The notes under the pieces: generated by a model
Database searches by the model: none
Seen by the model: only the letters and a program-made list of their open reading frames with translations
What the model was told of the DNA's origin: nothing
Shown here: in pieces, positions 8,845-16,551 of the stretch
Numbering within the stretch: the first letter of the stretch is position 1
How the letters are laid out: each line of letters begins with the position of its first letter
Source: Naasia sp.
Lineage (GTDB): Bacteria; Actinomycetota; Actinomycetes; Actinomycetales; Microbacteriaceae
Assembly: GCF_025465545.1 (NCBI RefSeq)
Contig: NZ_JAODMK010000036.1
Location: 1-64,000, forward strand
DNA: 64,000 bases
Direction: 5' to 3'
Program-made: the position numbers and the translations under genes

Positions 8845-9724
8845 CCGCCTCCAGCCGGGCCCTCCTCCTGAGCGCCGCGGTCTCCGCGCCCGACCGCGTG
8901 CCGAGCACCCGACCGGTCGCCTTGAGCACGACGCGGGCGGCCGGCACCGTTCCGCGCGGCGCTCGCGGCAGGCGCAGGAGTTCGCGCAGGTCGTCGGGCA
9001 GGGAGGCGACCGCCCCCTGGAAGAGGAGCGGATAGGTCGGCCGCAGGAGCGGCGCAAGCGGGGGGCGGCGCAGGAAGCGCACGACATCAGCGACCCGGTC
9101 GTCGTAGTGCAGCACCGGCGCGTACGAGCGCAGCTGGTCCTGCAGCTCCTGCCTGGTGCGCGGCGGATCGGTCACCTGCATGAGGAGGCCGGCCGTGGCC
9201 CAGTCGTTCACGTAGGCGTCCGCGCCGCCCGGAATCGGGCGCCCCCACAATTCATGCGCGCTGAGGAATGCGTCGGTGAAGGCCAGATGCACCCAGCGGA
9301 GCAGCTCGGGATCGTTCGCCGCGTAGGCGATGGGGCCGTGCTCTCCGAGGTACTCGCCGCGCACCCGCTCATGCAGGCGGAGGACCCAGTCGGAGGCCGT
9401 CGCGGCATCAGCCGTGGAGCCGTAGGTGACCGTCATGATCCAGCGGATGGTGCCGGCCAGGCGGCCGAACGGGTCATCGCGGTAGCGGGAGTGGTCGTGC
9501 ACACCCGCCATCGCTCCGGGATGGAGGGCCTGGGTCAGCAGGGCGCGGATCCCAGCCACCAGGGTGGGCAGGTCACCGTGGACCGCCCAGGCGGCGGAGC
9601 CCGGGCCGAAATGCCCCTCGTCCTCGCCGTCCTCGAGCGCGGTGATCCAGGCGGGGACGCCGGCCGGCTGACCGGAGAGGGTGGTCTGGAGGCGGGCCCT
9701 GATCGGCTCACTGATGCGCGACAC
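8822..9724 (-). CDS. DUF2236 / MpaB-family oxygenase-like protein
   Basis: A 300-residue protein of the latex-clearing-protein/MpaB (DUF2236) family, many of which bind haem b. Typical features include LLTQALHPGAMAGVHDHS early in the fold, the DPFGRLAGT segment, RLHERVRG, and the LLRWVHLAFTDAF helix with conserved His. The open frame runs 87 codons further upstream over low-complexity sequence complementary to the intergenic region. The GTG at 9724 fits the family's usual N terminus (SRISEPIR), although no good ribosome binding site precedes it. A symmetric operator-like site lies about 100 nt upstream. Substrate unknown. Confidence 0.85.
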   Translation of the reverse strand: MSRISEPIRARLQTTLSGQPAGVPAWITALEDGEDEGHFGPGSAAWAVHGDLPTLVAGIRALLTQALHPGAMAGVHDHSRYRDDPFGRLAGTIRWIMTVTYGSTADAATASDWVLRLHERVRGEYLGEHGPIAYAANDPELLRWVHLAFTDAFLSAHELWGRPIPGGADAYVNDWATAGLLMQVTDPPRTRQELQDQLRSYAPVLHYDDRVADVVRFLRRPPLAPLLRPTYPLLFQGAVASLPDDLRELLRLPRAPRGTVPAARVVLKATGRVLGTRSGAETAALRRRARLEAARATRSA

Positions 9725-9792
9725 CGCACCAGTGTGCGCGACGCCCCTGGGAGCGGCCCCGCCGATCCGATCAGGGTCCGCCTCCCTCCGGA

Positions 9793-9809
9793 GAGCGCGT
9801 TGTGCGCTC
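9793..9809 (-). terminator. Hairpin after the glycine-rich protein gene
   Basis: GAGCGC and GCGCTC pair around a GTTGT loop, 46-62 nt past the stop codon at 9855. It could terminate that transcript before the DUF2236 gene. Confidence 0.4.
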
Positions 9810-9827
9810 GGGATCGAGGCTAGAACG

Positions 9828-9841
9828 TGACGCAGCGTCAA
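9828..9841 (-). promoter_or_regulatory. Symmetric site TGACGCAGCGTCA with overlapping TTGACG
   Basis: The 13-bp palindrome (arms TGACGC and GCGTCA around one A) contains TTGACG on the minus strand, an excellent -35 hexamer directed toward the DUF2236 gene. The matching -10 region is poor (CTCGAT at 17 nt). A repressor dimer at the palindrome would cover the -35. Confidence 0.45.
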
Positions 9842-9854
9842 GCTCAAGCGGCGA

Positions 9855-10565
9855 TCAGAATCCGCCGAAGTCGCCCCCGCCGCCGAAGTCGCCCCCACCG
9901 CCGAAGTCTCCGCCACCGAAGCCGCCGCCGTCGAAGCCGCCGCCCACGTCGCTGCTGCCGCCGAAGTCGCCACCCGAGGAGTCACCCCAGCCTGGATCGG
10001 ACCCCGAGCCGCCGCCGGACGCGTCGCCGGAGCCGTCGCCCGACCCGTCTCCGCTGCCGCCCGTGTCGTCTCCCGCGGCGTCCGCGTTCGCCTGGTCGCC
10101 GTTCCCGGCGTCGGGCAGAAAGGAGCTGACGATCGCCGAGCCGATGACGTAGCCCGCCACCGTGCCCAGCAGCGAACTGCCGAGCATCGAGCCGAAGCTC
10201 GGGCCCATCATGCCGCCGCCCATACCGCCGCCGCCGCCGCCGCCGAAGGATCGCTCGAGGGTGCCGGGCTGCCGGATCTCGCTGCGGGTCGCCGACCGCG
10301 CGAGGGAGGCGGGGTCCTCGCCGGCGGGCCGCTCGGGTCCCTTCGTGAGCTCGTCGTAGACGGCCCGGCGCTGCTCCGGCGTGAGCTTGGCGAACGCCTC
10401 GGCGTGCACCTGCTCGATCGTCTCCGGAGGAGCGGTGCGCAGCAGGTAGCGGTAGCGCTCGATGGCGATCTCGTCCTCGGAGCGGACAGGGGTCACGCGC
10501 TGCGGCTCGCGGCCGTACGGGTCGGAACCCTCATCGCGGCCGAACAGTCGATCGAGGAACCCCAT
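9855..10565 (-). CDS. Glycine-rich repeat protein with one hydrophobic segment
   Basis: A 236-residue protein of unrecognised function. Residues 1-110 are charged and helical (MGFLDRLFGRDEGSDPYGRE, then an AFAKLTPEQRRAVYDEL segment). A glycine/methionine run leads into a hydrophobic stretch GSSLLGTVAGYVIGSAIVSSFL at about 127-148. After this comes an Asp/Ser/Gly tail ending in near-perfect GGGDFGG repeats. The ATG at 10565 was chosen because GGAAGGA precedes it by about 7 nt; the upstream extension lacks a site. The low-complexity acidic glycine tail suggests a flexible surface or assembly segment. The proline-rich frame on the opposite strand is a shadow of this repeat. Confidence 0.75.
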   Translation of the reverse strand: MGFLDRLFGRDEGSDPYGREPQRVTPVRSEDEIAIERYRYLLRTAPPETIEQVHAEAFAKLTPEQRRAVYDELTKGPERPAGEDPASLARSATRSEIRQPGTLERSFGGGGGGGMGGGMMGPSFGSMLGSSLLGTVAGYVIGSAIVSSFLPDAGNGDQANADAAGDDTGGSGDGSGDGSGDASGGGSGSDPGWGDSSGGDFGGSSDVGGGFDGGGFGGGDFGGGGDFGGGGDFGGF

Positions 10566-10641
10566 GAGCAGTCCTTCCGTAGAGGACAACTCTATTGGCC
10601 ATGGCTGGGCGAGCACTGGGGGGCGTCCCAGCCCTGCGGAC

Positions 10642-10653
10642 TAGCGTGGAACG
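10642..10653 (+). promoter_or_regulatory. Leaderless -10 box of the acyltransferase gene
   Basis: TAGCGT (10642-10647) followed by 6 nt and the GTG at 10654. The same hexamer and spacing recur at 18413. Confidence 0.6.
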
Positions 10654-11877
10654 GTGAGCGGAGCCAGTGCGACCCCGGCGCCCGCGGAGAGGCCGGGCGG
10701 GCGGCTCTCCGCCCTCGACGGCCTGCGGGGGTGGGCGGCCGTGGTGGTGGTGCTGCATCACCTCCTGGAGATCGCCAAGCCGTACCTGTCGCCCGGCCCT
10801 GACCGGCCGGTCGTGCTCGGCAGCGCGTGGTGGTGGATCACCGAGACGCCCCTCAAGCTGCTCACGGCGGGCCATGAGGCGGTGGTCGTCTTCTTCGTGC
10901 TCAGCGGCCTCGTCGTCGCACTGCCCGCGCTTCGGGCATCCGGGCCCTACTCGTGGGGCGCGTTCCTCGCCTCGCGCTTCGTGCGCATCTATCTGCCCGT
11001 GTGGGGTGCACTGCTGCTCGCCACGGTGTTCATCAAGCTGCTTCCCCGCGACCGGTCGCAGGTGGTGCCGCACAGCTGGATGGCCGACTCCAACGCCACC
11101 TCGCTCAGTGCTCCGCTGCTCGTGGAGGAGGCGACCCTGTCCCGCTTCTCCTTCGACATCGTCAACACGCTCTGGTCCCTGCGCTGGGAGATGATCTTCG
11201 CGGTCCTGCTCCCCCTCTACATCGTGCTCGCCCGTGCCCTCCGAAGGCGCTGGGCGGTCACCGGGTCGCTCCTCGCGGTCGCCGCGGTCGGCGGCTTCGC
11301 CCTGGAGAACGGCACCCTGTCCTACCTGCCGGCGTTCTTCCTGGGCACCCTCGTGGCGGTGAACCTCGACGGCTTCCGCGGGTGGGCCGACCGGGCACGG
11401 CGATCTCGCGCTTTCGGGGCCATCGCGGGGGCCGGCATCGCGCTGTCCTGCCTGCTGCTGATCGTGAACTGGCTCGCCCGTCCCCTCGGCTCCGCGGCCC
11501 TGACCCTCGCTCTCACCGGGCTCAGCGTGCTCGGCGCGCTCGGGCTCGTCCTGCTCGCGATAGCGCCGACCCCGCTCGCCAGAGCGCTCCTCGCGCCGGC
11601 CTCCCGGTGGCTCGGCCGCATCTCGTTCAGCCTCTACCTGGTGCACGTCCCCGTGCTCGTCACTCTCGCGTTCCTGATCGGCGACGCGCGGTGGCCGCTC
11701 GTGGCCCTGCTCGGCGTCCCGGCCAGCCTGCTCGTCGGGTGGGGGTTCGAGCGCGTGGTGGAGGCGCCCGCGCACCGGCTCGCGAGGCGGGTGGGCGGCT
11801 GGGTGGGAGCGGCCGTTCCCGCGGCTCCTCGGTGGCTCACCGCGCCGCCGCCTCCCGCGCGAGAAGCGAGCGCTTGA
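10654..11877 (+). CDS. Acyltransferase 3 family membrane protein
   Basis: A 407-residue integral membrane O-acyltransferase (OafA/Acyl_transf_3). The family opening RLSALDGLRGWAAVVVVLHH contains the conserved Asp-Gly-Arg-Gly and the catalytic His (LHH at about 33-35). Around ten hydrophobic helices follow, among them FFVLSGLVVALP, and the motif FSLYLVHVPVLV near the end. Such enzymes acetylate or succinylate surface glycans, or small molecules; the acceptor cannot be told from sequence. No SGNH domain is fused. A leaderless promoter precedes the GTG. Its end overlaps the end of ogt on the other strand by 41 nt. Confidence 0.9.
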   Translation: MSGASATPAPAERPGGRLSALDGLRGWAAVVVVLHHLLEIAKPYLSPGPDRPVVLGSAWWWITETPLKLLTAGHEAVVVFFVLSGLVVALPALRASGPYSWGAFLASRFVRIYLPVWGALLLATVFIKLLPRDRSQVVPHSWMADSNATSLSAPLLVEEATLSRFSFDIVNTLWSLRWEMIFAVLLPLYIVLARALRRRWAVTGSLLAVAAVGGFALENGTLSYLPAFFLGTLVAVNLDGFRGWADRARRSRAFGAIAGAGIALSCLLLIVNWLARPLGSAALTLALTGLSVLGALGLVLLAIAPTPLARALLAPASRWLGRISFSLYLVHVPVLVTLAFLIGDARWPLVALLGVPASLLVGWGFERVVEAPAHRLARRVGGWVGAAVPAAPRWLTAPPPPAREASA

Positions 11878-12337
11878 CCTCGACGCCCCACGCGAAGCCG
11901 CCGAGCGCCCCGTCGGTGCGGACCACGCGATGGCACGGCACGAACAGGGCCACGGCGTTGGTCGCGCAGGCGGAGGCCGCGGCTCGGACGGCTGCTGGCC
12001 GGCCGCTGGCGGCTGCGAATTCGGTGTAGGTGAGGGGTCGCCCGGGGGCAATGGCGCGGAGGGCGCGCCACGCCGTGATCCGGAACGGCCCGCCCGCCTG
12101 CTCGACCGCGATCGTGTCGATCACGGACGGATCGCCGTCGTAGAACGCCGCGACCGCGTCCGCGATGCGGGGCACGGCCGCTCGTCGGACACCCTCCGGG
12201 CGATGCGCGACCGGGATGCGAGCGAGGAGCGCCTCGGTGCTGTCCGTCCAGCCCGAGGCGAGCACGGTGCCGTCCTCGCGGGCGAGGGCGCCGAACGCGC
12301 CGTCCGCTGTGCGAACGAAGTCGACGAGCACGGTCAT
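11837..12337 (-). CDS. ogt: Methylated-DNA--protein-cysteine S-methyltransferase
   Basis: Suicide repair protein that moves the methyl group from O6-methylguanine (or O4-methylthymine) onto its own Cys. The 166-residue product has the active-site motif FVPCHRVV with Cys135 and the arginine-finger helix region RAAASACATNAVA. The short N-terminal domain is typical of Ogt rather than full Ada. The ATG at 12337 overlaps the stop of the Ada-AlkA gene (ATGA), so direct reversal and base excision of alkylation damage are made from one operon. Confidence 0.94.
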   Translation of the reverse strand: MTVLVDFVRTADGAFGALAREDGTVLASGWTDSTEALLARIPVAHRPEGVRRAAVPRIADAVAAFYDGDPSVIDTIAVEQAGGPFRITAWRALRAIAPGRPLTYTEFAAASGRPAAVRAAASACATNAVALFVPCHRVVRTDGALGGFAWGVEVKRSLLAREAAAR

Positions 12338-13788
12338 GAGGGAGGTCCCTTTCGAGGTCGTTCGGCGGCCCGCCAGAATCGCAGGCATGCGTAGGAGCGC
12401 CACGGGGCATAGCGGGCGGTGACGGCCGAGAGCGGACCCTCAACTCCCAGCCGCCGCGCGCCGGTTCGCACCGCCGCGTCGCCCGCGAGCAGCACGTCGG
12501 GGGCGCCGAGCACCCGCATGGCGGTGTACCCGGCGGTCCAGGGACCCACGCCGGGCAGCGCCTGCAGTCGGGCGTCGAGCTCGCCGCGGTCCATGCCCGA
12601 GTCGACGAGCACGCGCCCCTCCGCCAGTGCCAGCGCCGCACCGTGCAGGGCGGCGCCGCGGGCGGCGGGACCCCGGTAGACCCCCGGGAGATGCTCCGCG
12701 GCCTCGGCCGGTGTGGGGAAGAGACGCTCGACGCCATCGAACACCGGCGGCACCGCGTCGCCTGCATGCACGCTGAGCCGGTCCAGCAGGCTCTGCGCCG
12801 ATGCGACCGTGACCTGCTGTCCCGCGATGGCGCGCAGGAGGATCTCGGGTCCGTCGACGGCGCCGGGCAGCCGGATGCCGGGGACCTCCGCCACCTGCGC
12901 GGCGAGGGGGCCGGTCCCGCCGAGCACCGCGTCGATGCCGACCGGGTCGGCGTCGAGGTCCAGCAGGCGGCGCACCCGGGACAGCAGCACGGGAAGGTCG
13001 CGCAGCTCGGGGACGGACGCCGCGAGCCGAAGCTCCCCGGCCTCCGTCCAGCGCACCTCGAACTGGGCGACGCCGTGCGGCAGCACGACCGCACGGGCGT
13101 ACGAGGTCGCGGTGGCGGCCTCCACGCCCCGGACGGCCCGCACGGCGAGGAAGCGGAGGATGCCCGCCGCGTCGAACGGCTCGCGCACCGCGAGCCGCAG
13201 ATCGAGGAGTCCCGACGGCGATGCGGCGCCCGTCGCCGGACGCGCCCGGAGTGCGCTCGGGGTCAGGCCGAAGACCTCCGCGATGGTCTCGTTGAACTGC
13301 CGGATGCTGGCGAAACCGGCGGCGTAGGCGACCTGGGTGACAGGGAGAGCTGTGGACACGAGGAGGGTGCGGGCGGTCTGCGCCCGGCTGGCCCGCGCGA
13401 GGGCGAGCGGGCCGGCCCCGAGCTCCTCGGTGAGCACGCGGGAGACATGCCGCGGCGTGTAGCCGAGCGCCGCGGCGAGCCCGTCGACGCCGGACCGCTC
13501 GACCACGCCGTCGGAGATGAGCCGCATGGCGCGTCCGGCCAGGCCGTCGCGGAGGTTCCACTCGGGGCTGCCCGGGACAGCCTCCGGCAGGCAGCGCTTG
13601 CAGGCACGGTAGCCGGCGGCGTGGGCCGCCGCGGAGGTGAGGAAGAAGGACACGTTCTGCGGCTTGGGCGTCCGGGCCGGGCAGGAGGGCCGGCAGTAGA
13701 TGCCTGTGGTGCGCACCGCGGTGACGAACTGGCCGTCGAAGCGCACATCCCGGGAGGAGATGATCCGGTAGCGCTGGTCGAAGTCCAC
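12334..13788 (-). CDS. Ada-type methyl-sensing regulator fused to AlkA DNA glycosylase
   Basis: A 484-residue fusion. The N terminus is the Ada zinc domain with Cys32, Cys36, Cys63 and Cys66, the same 4-27-3 spacing as Cys38-42-69-72 of E. coli Ada; Cys32 would accept methyl from phosphotriesters. An AraC-type helix-turn-helix region follows (about 85-180, GVDGLAAALGYTPRHVSRVL and FASIRQFNETIAEVFG). Residues about 195-484 are AlkA: an N-terminal beta domain, then RAIAGQQVTVASAQ, the helix-hairpin-helix LPGVGPWTAGYTAMR, and the catalytic Asp in LLAGDAAVR. It combines sensing of alkylation with removal of 3-methyladenine-type bases. Coupled to ogt downstream. GTG start preceded by GAGGG. Confidence 0.95.
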   Translation of the reverse strand: MDFDQRYRIISSRDVRFDGQFVTAVRTTGIYCRPSCPARTPKPQNVSFFLTSAAAHAAGYRACKRCLPEAVPGSPEWNLRDGLAGRAMRLISDGVVERSGVDGLAAALGYTPRHVSRVLTEELGAGPLALARASRAQTARTLLVSTALPVTQVAYAAGFASIRQFNETIAEVFGLTPSALRARPATGAASPSGLLDLRLAVREPFDAAGILRFLAVRAVRGVEAATATSYARAVVLPHGVAQFEVRWTEAGELRLAASVPELRDLPVLLSRVRRLLDLDADPVGIDAVLGGTGPLAAQVAEVPGIRLPGAVDGPEILLRAIAGQQVTVASAQSLLDRLSVHAGDAVPPVFDGVERLFPTPAEAAEHLPGVYRGPAARGAALHGAALALAEGRVLVDSGMDRGELDARLQALPGVGPWTAGYTAMRVLGAPDVLLAGDAAVRTGARRLGVEGPLSAVTARYAPWRSYACLRFWRAAERPRKGPPS

Positions 13789-13945
13789 CCCTCGAGTGTG
13801 ACATCCGCCCCGGAACCTCTGTAGCGGTTTTCGGACGCGGCTGCCGGTGCGGCTGCGCCGGCGCGCGCCTGCCGCAGATGCGCCGAGGGGGGTTGCACCG
13901 TGCGGTTCGCGGCGACGAGGGTGGAAGCACGATCGAGGAGGGCGA

Positions 13946-14917
13946 ATGACGAACTTCGGCTACACGCTGATGACCGAGCAGAGCGGACCCCAGCAGCTGG
14001 TGTCCTATGCCGTGAAGGCCGAGCAGGTCGGCTTCGACTTCGAGGTGTCGAGCGACCACTACTCGCCGTGGCTGATGTCGCAGGGCCACGCTCCGTACGC
14101 GTGGACCGTGCTGGGTGCGGTCGCGCAGGCCACGAGCCGGGTTGAGCTCGCCACCTATGTCACCTGCCCGATCCAGCGCTACCACCCCGCGGTCGTCGCC
14201 CAGAAGGCGGCGACCCTCCAGCTGCTCTGCGACGGTCGCTTCATCCTGGGCCTCGGCTCGGGCGAGAACCTCAACGAGCACGTGACCGGTGAGGGGTGGC
14301 CGCCGATCGCGCAGCGCCAGGACATGCTCGAGGAGGCGGTGCAGATCATCCGCGCCCTGCACACCGGCGAGCTCGTGACGTGGGAGGGCGACTACTTCCG
14401 GGTGGACTCCGCCCGCATCTGGGACGTGCCCGATGGCGGAGTGCCGATCGGGATCGCCGTGTCCGGCGAGAAGTCCATCGAGCGCTTCTCGCCCCTCGCC
14501 GACCACTTCATCTCGACCGAGCCGGAGAAGGCCCTGATCGACGAGTGGGACGCCGCGACGGGAGGCAAGGGCCGCAAGATCGGCCAGATCCCGATCAGCT
14601 GGGCACCCGACCGCGACGACGCGATCGAGCGGGCTCACGACCAGTTCCGCTGGTTCGCGGGCGGCTGGGCGGTGAACGCGGACCTGCCCACGCCGGCCGG
14701 GTTCGCGGGCGCCAGCAAGTTCGTCCGCAAGGAGGACGTGGCGGAGCAGATCCCCTGCGGCCCCGACCTCGAGGCGATCGTGGAGTCGGTGCGTGCGTAC
14801 TGGGAGGCCGGCTACACCGACATCGCACTCGTCCAGGTCGGCGACGACCTGCAGGAGCGCTTCCTGCAGGAGGCGGCGACCCCGCTGCTCGCCCTGCTGC
14901 GAGACGCCGCTCAGTAG
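13946..14917 (+). CDS. F420-dependent LLM-class oxidoreductase, G6PDH-like family
   Basis: A 323-residue luciferase-like monooxygenase-fold enzyme. The opening MTNFGYTLMTEQ and FEVSSDHYSPWL belong to the F420-dependent glucose-6-phosphate dehydrogenase-like family (the TIGR03557 type). The non-prolyl cis-peptide neighbourhood EVSSDH and the glycine-rich LGLGSGENLNEHVTG, which bind the deazaflavin cofactor F420, are present. The actual substrate is unknown; many members do not use glucose 6-phosphate. The start was set at the ATG preceded by GAGGAGG. Its presence implies that the organism makes or imports F420. It ends in a 7-nt tail-to-tail overlap with the HAD gene. Confidence 0.92.
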   Translation: MTNFGYTLMTEQSGPQQLVSYAVKAEQVGFDFEVSSDHYSPWLMSQGHAPYAWTVLGAVAQATSRVELATYVTCPIQRYHPAVVAQKAATLQLLCDGRFILGLGSGENLNEHVTGEGWPPIAQRQDMLEEAVQIIRALHTGELVTWEGDYFRVDSARIWDVPDGGVPIGIAVSGEKSIERFSPLADHFISTEPEKALIDEWDAATGGKGRKIGQIPISWAPDRDDAIERAHDQFRWFAGGWAVNADLPTPAGFAGASKFVRKEDVAEQIPCGPDLEAIVESVRAYWEAGYTDIALVQVGDDLQERFLQEAATPLLALLRDAAQ

Positions 14918-15627
14918 GAGATGCCGGGGCCGGCCTCGCCCGTCCCGCCGCGACCCCGCCGCCCGATCAGGCTCTCGTTGAGCGCCTCGAGCAGGGCGGC
15001 GACGTCCTGGTAGACCTCCTCGGCCCCGGCGTCCCGCAGCTCGGCCTCGCTCACCCCGCCCGTCAGCACCCCGATCGCCGTCACGCCGGCCCGGCCCGCG
15101 GCCTGCACATCCCACACCGAGTCGCCGACCATGACCGCCTCGCCCGGCTGCACGCCGGCCTTGCCGAGCGCGACCTCGATGATGTCGGGCTCCGGCTTCG
15201 CCGTTCCCACATCGCCGGACGAGGTGACCTCCGAGACGGCGTCGTCGACGTCGAGGACGCCCCGGAGGATCGCGAGCTCGTCCTCGGGGGCGGAGGTCGC
15301 CAGAACCACTCGGATGCCCCGCGCGTCGATGGCCCGGATCAGCTCCTGAGCACCGTCGAACGGCCGCAGCCGGCCGGCCGCCTCCTTGTAGTAGTCGCTG
15401 TGCAGCTCCTTGGCGCGGCTCGTCGTCTCCTCCGGCACGCCGCCCGCGACAGCCTCGAGGAGCTTCTTCGAGTCCATGCCGATCGACCGGTGGATCTTCC
15501 ACACCGGCGCGGGCGCGTCCACCTCGGCGAGCGCACGATCCCACGCGTCGATGTGCAGGTAATTGGAGTCAACGAGGGTGCCGTCGATGTCGAACAGCAC
15601 GGCGCGGAGCGGAGATTCGGAGGCCAT
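14911..15627 (-). CDS. HAD-superfamily phosphatase
   Basis: A 238-residue hydrolase of the phosphoglycolate phosphatase/beta-phosphoglucomutase type. Motif I is FDIDGTLVDSN with the nucleophilic Asp and acid/base Asp, motif II VVLATSAPEDE, motif III the Lys of GTAKPEPD, and motif IV MVGDSVWDV. The helical cap between motifs I and II (WKIHRSIGMDSKKLLE) makes it a C1-cap member. Substrate not predictable. The ATG at 15627 is used; a TTG lies four codons earlier. Neither has a clear ribosome binding site. Confidence 0.9.
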   Translation of the reverse strand: MASESPLRAVLFDIDGTLVDSNYLHIDAWDRALAEVDAPAPVWKIHRSIGMDSKKLLEAVAGGVPEETTSRAKELHSDYYKEAAGRLRPFDGAQELIRAIDARGIRVVLATSAPEDELAILRGVLDVDDAVSEVTSSGDVGTAKPEPDIIEVALGKAGVQPGEAVMVGDSVWDVQAAGRAGVTAIGVLTGGVSEAELRDAGAEEVYQDVAALLEALNESLIGRRGRGGTGEAGPGISY

Positions 15628-15696
15628 GCCGCCAGTCAATCAGGCGGCCTGCACCCCCGGCATGGGCTTGACGGGCGGCAGGGGACACAATGGGGC

Positions 15697-16221
15697 ATGG
15701 CGACCCGCCTCCTGCTCTTGGCCGACACCCACCTGCCGACCCGCGCGAGGGATCTTCCCCCGGAGGTGTGGGACGCGGTCGGCGACGCCGATGTGGTGGT
15801 GCATGCCGGCGACTGGGTGGATGAGGCGACCCTCGACCTGCTGGACGCTCGCGCGTCCCGGCTGCTCGCCTGCTGGGGCAACAACGATGGGCCCGGGCTG
15901 CGGGAGCGGCTGCCTGAGCTGGCCCGCGCGGACATCGAGGGCGTGCGGGTCGGGGTCGTGCACGAGACGGGCTCCTCGTCGCGGCGCGAGCGCCGGATGG
16001 ACGAGGCCTACCCCGACCTCGACCTCCTGGTCTTCGGTCACTCGCACATCCCCTGGGACTCCGTCACTCCGCGGGGACTCCGGCTGCTCAACCCGGGGTC
16101 GCCCACCGACCGGCGGCGCCGTCCTCGCTGCACGTACCTGACCGCGGTGCTCGAGGCCGGGGAGGTGCGATCTGTCGCACTCACCGAGTTGCCTCTCCGC
16201 AACGTCGGACGCTCGGCTTAG
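15697..16221 (+). CDS. YfcE/MJ0936-type metallophosphoesterase
   Basis: A 174-residue calcineurin-like phosphodiesterase. All metal-binding motifs are seen in order: LADTHL (Asp and His), HAGDWVD (Asp), CWGNND (Asn), VVHET and FGHSHIPW. Small proteins of this family hydrolyse phosphodiesters such as cyclic 2',3'-nucleotides; the physiological substrate is open. CACAAT lies 5 nt before the ATG and may be a -10 box of a leaderless message. The stop codon TAG is itself part of the -10 box of the next gene. Confidence 0.9.
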   Translation: MATRLLLLADTHLPTRARDLPPEVWDAVGDADVVVHAGDWVDEATLDLLDARASRLLACWGNNDGPGLRERLPELARADIEGVRVGVVHETGSSSRRERRMDEAYPDLDLLVFGHSHIPWDSVTPRGLRLLNPGSPTDRRRRPRCTYLTAVLEAGEVRSVALTELPLRNVGRSA

Positions 16222-16231
16222 GATCGTCGGC
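16219..16231 (+). promoter_or_regulatory. Leaderless -10 box inside the upstream stop codon
   Basis: TAGGAT (16219-16224) starts with the TAG stop of the phosphodiesterase gene; 7 nt then separate it from the GTG at 16232. Termination of one gene and promotion of the next share the same bases. Confidence 0.55.
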
Positions 16232-16522
16232 GTGGAGTGGATCATCCTGGGGAGCGTCTCGGTCGCGGCCGTGCTGGCCCTGTCGATCGCGGCCCGTGGG
16301 TCCGCTCAGCGGTCGGCCCGGGGCTCCGGCTCGGTGGGCACAGGCATGATGGGCGCGTTCGACGAGATCTACGCGCCGAGTCGGCACGAGGCGATGCTCG
16401 AGTTCGAACGGCAGACCTCGCTGCCCGCCCCCGCTCCCGTCGCCGGCGATCCCGACCTCGGCGTGTACGAGGGGCGAATCCGCATCAAGCTCAGCGGCGG
16501 CCGCGACACCCGGATCGACTAG
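16232..16522 (+). CDS. Small membrane-anchored protein, 96 aa, unknown function
   Basis: One N-terminal membrane helix (residues about 3-21, WIILGSVSVAAVLALSIAA) is followed by a hydrophilic cytoplasmic or periplasmic tail. The GTGMMGAFDEIYAPSRHEAM segment and the ending VYEGRIRIKL are reminiscent of short actinobacterial membrane proteins of unknown role. The tail after the helix contains Arg residues (AARGSAQRSARG), which favours an N-out, C-in arrangement. Support for coding comes from the leaderless promoter box 7 nt upstream and from the coherent membrane-protein composition. Confidence 0.65.
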   Translation: MEWIILGSVSVAAVLALSIAARGSAQRSARGSGSVGTGMMGAFDEIYAPSRHEAMLEFERQTSLPAPAPVAGDPDLGVYEGRIRIKLSGGRDTRID

Positions 16523-16551
16523 CGTCCGCAAGTCCGCGGAGGACGCGTCGT

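Noticed and set aside
9802-10152. Proline-rich plus-strand frame (PPKSPPPPKSPP) as a possible secreted protein
   Set aside because: It is the complement of the glycine-rich tail of the minus-strand gene, which has a ribosome site and a sensible N-terminal domain.
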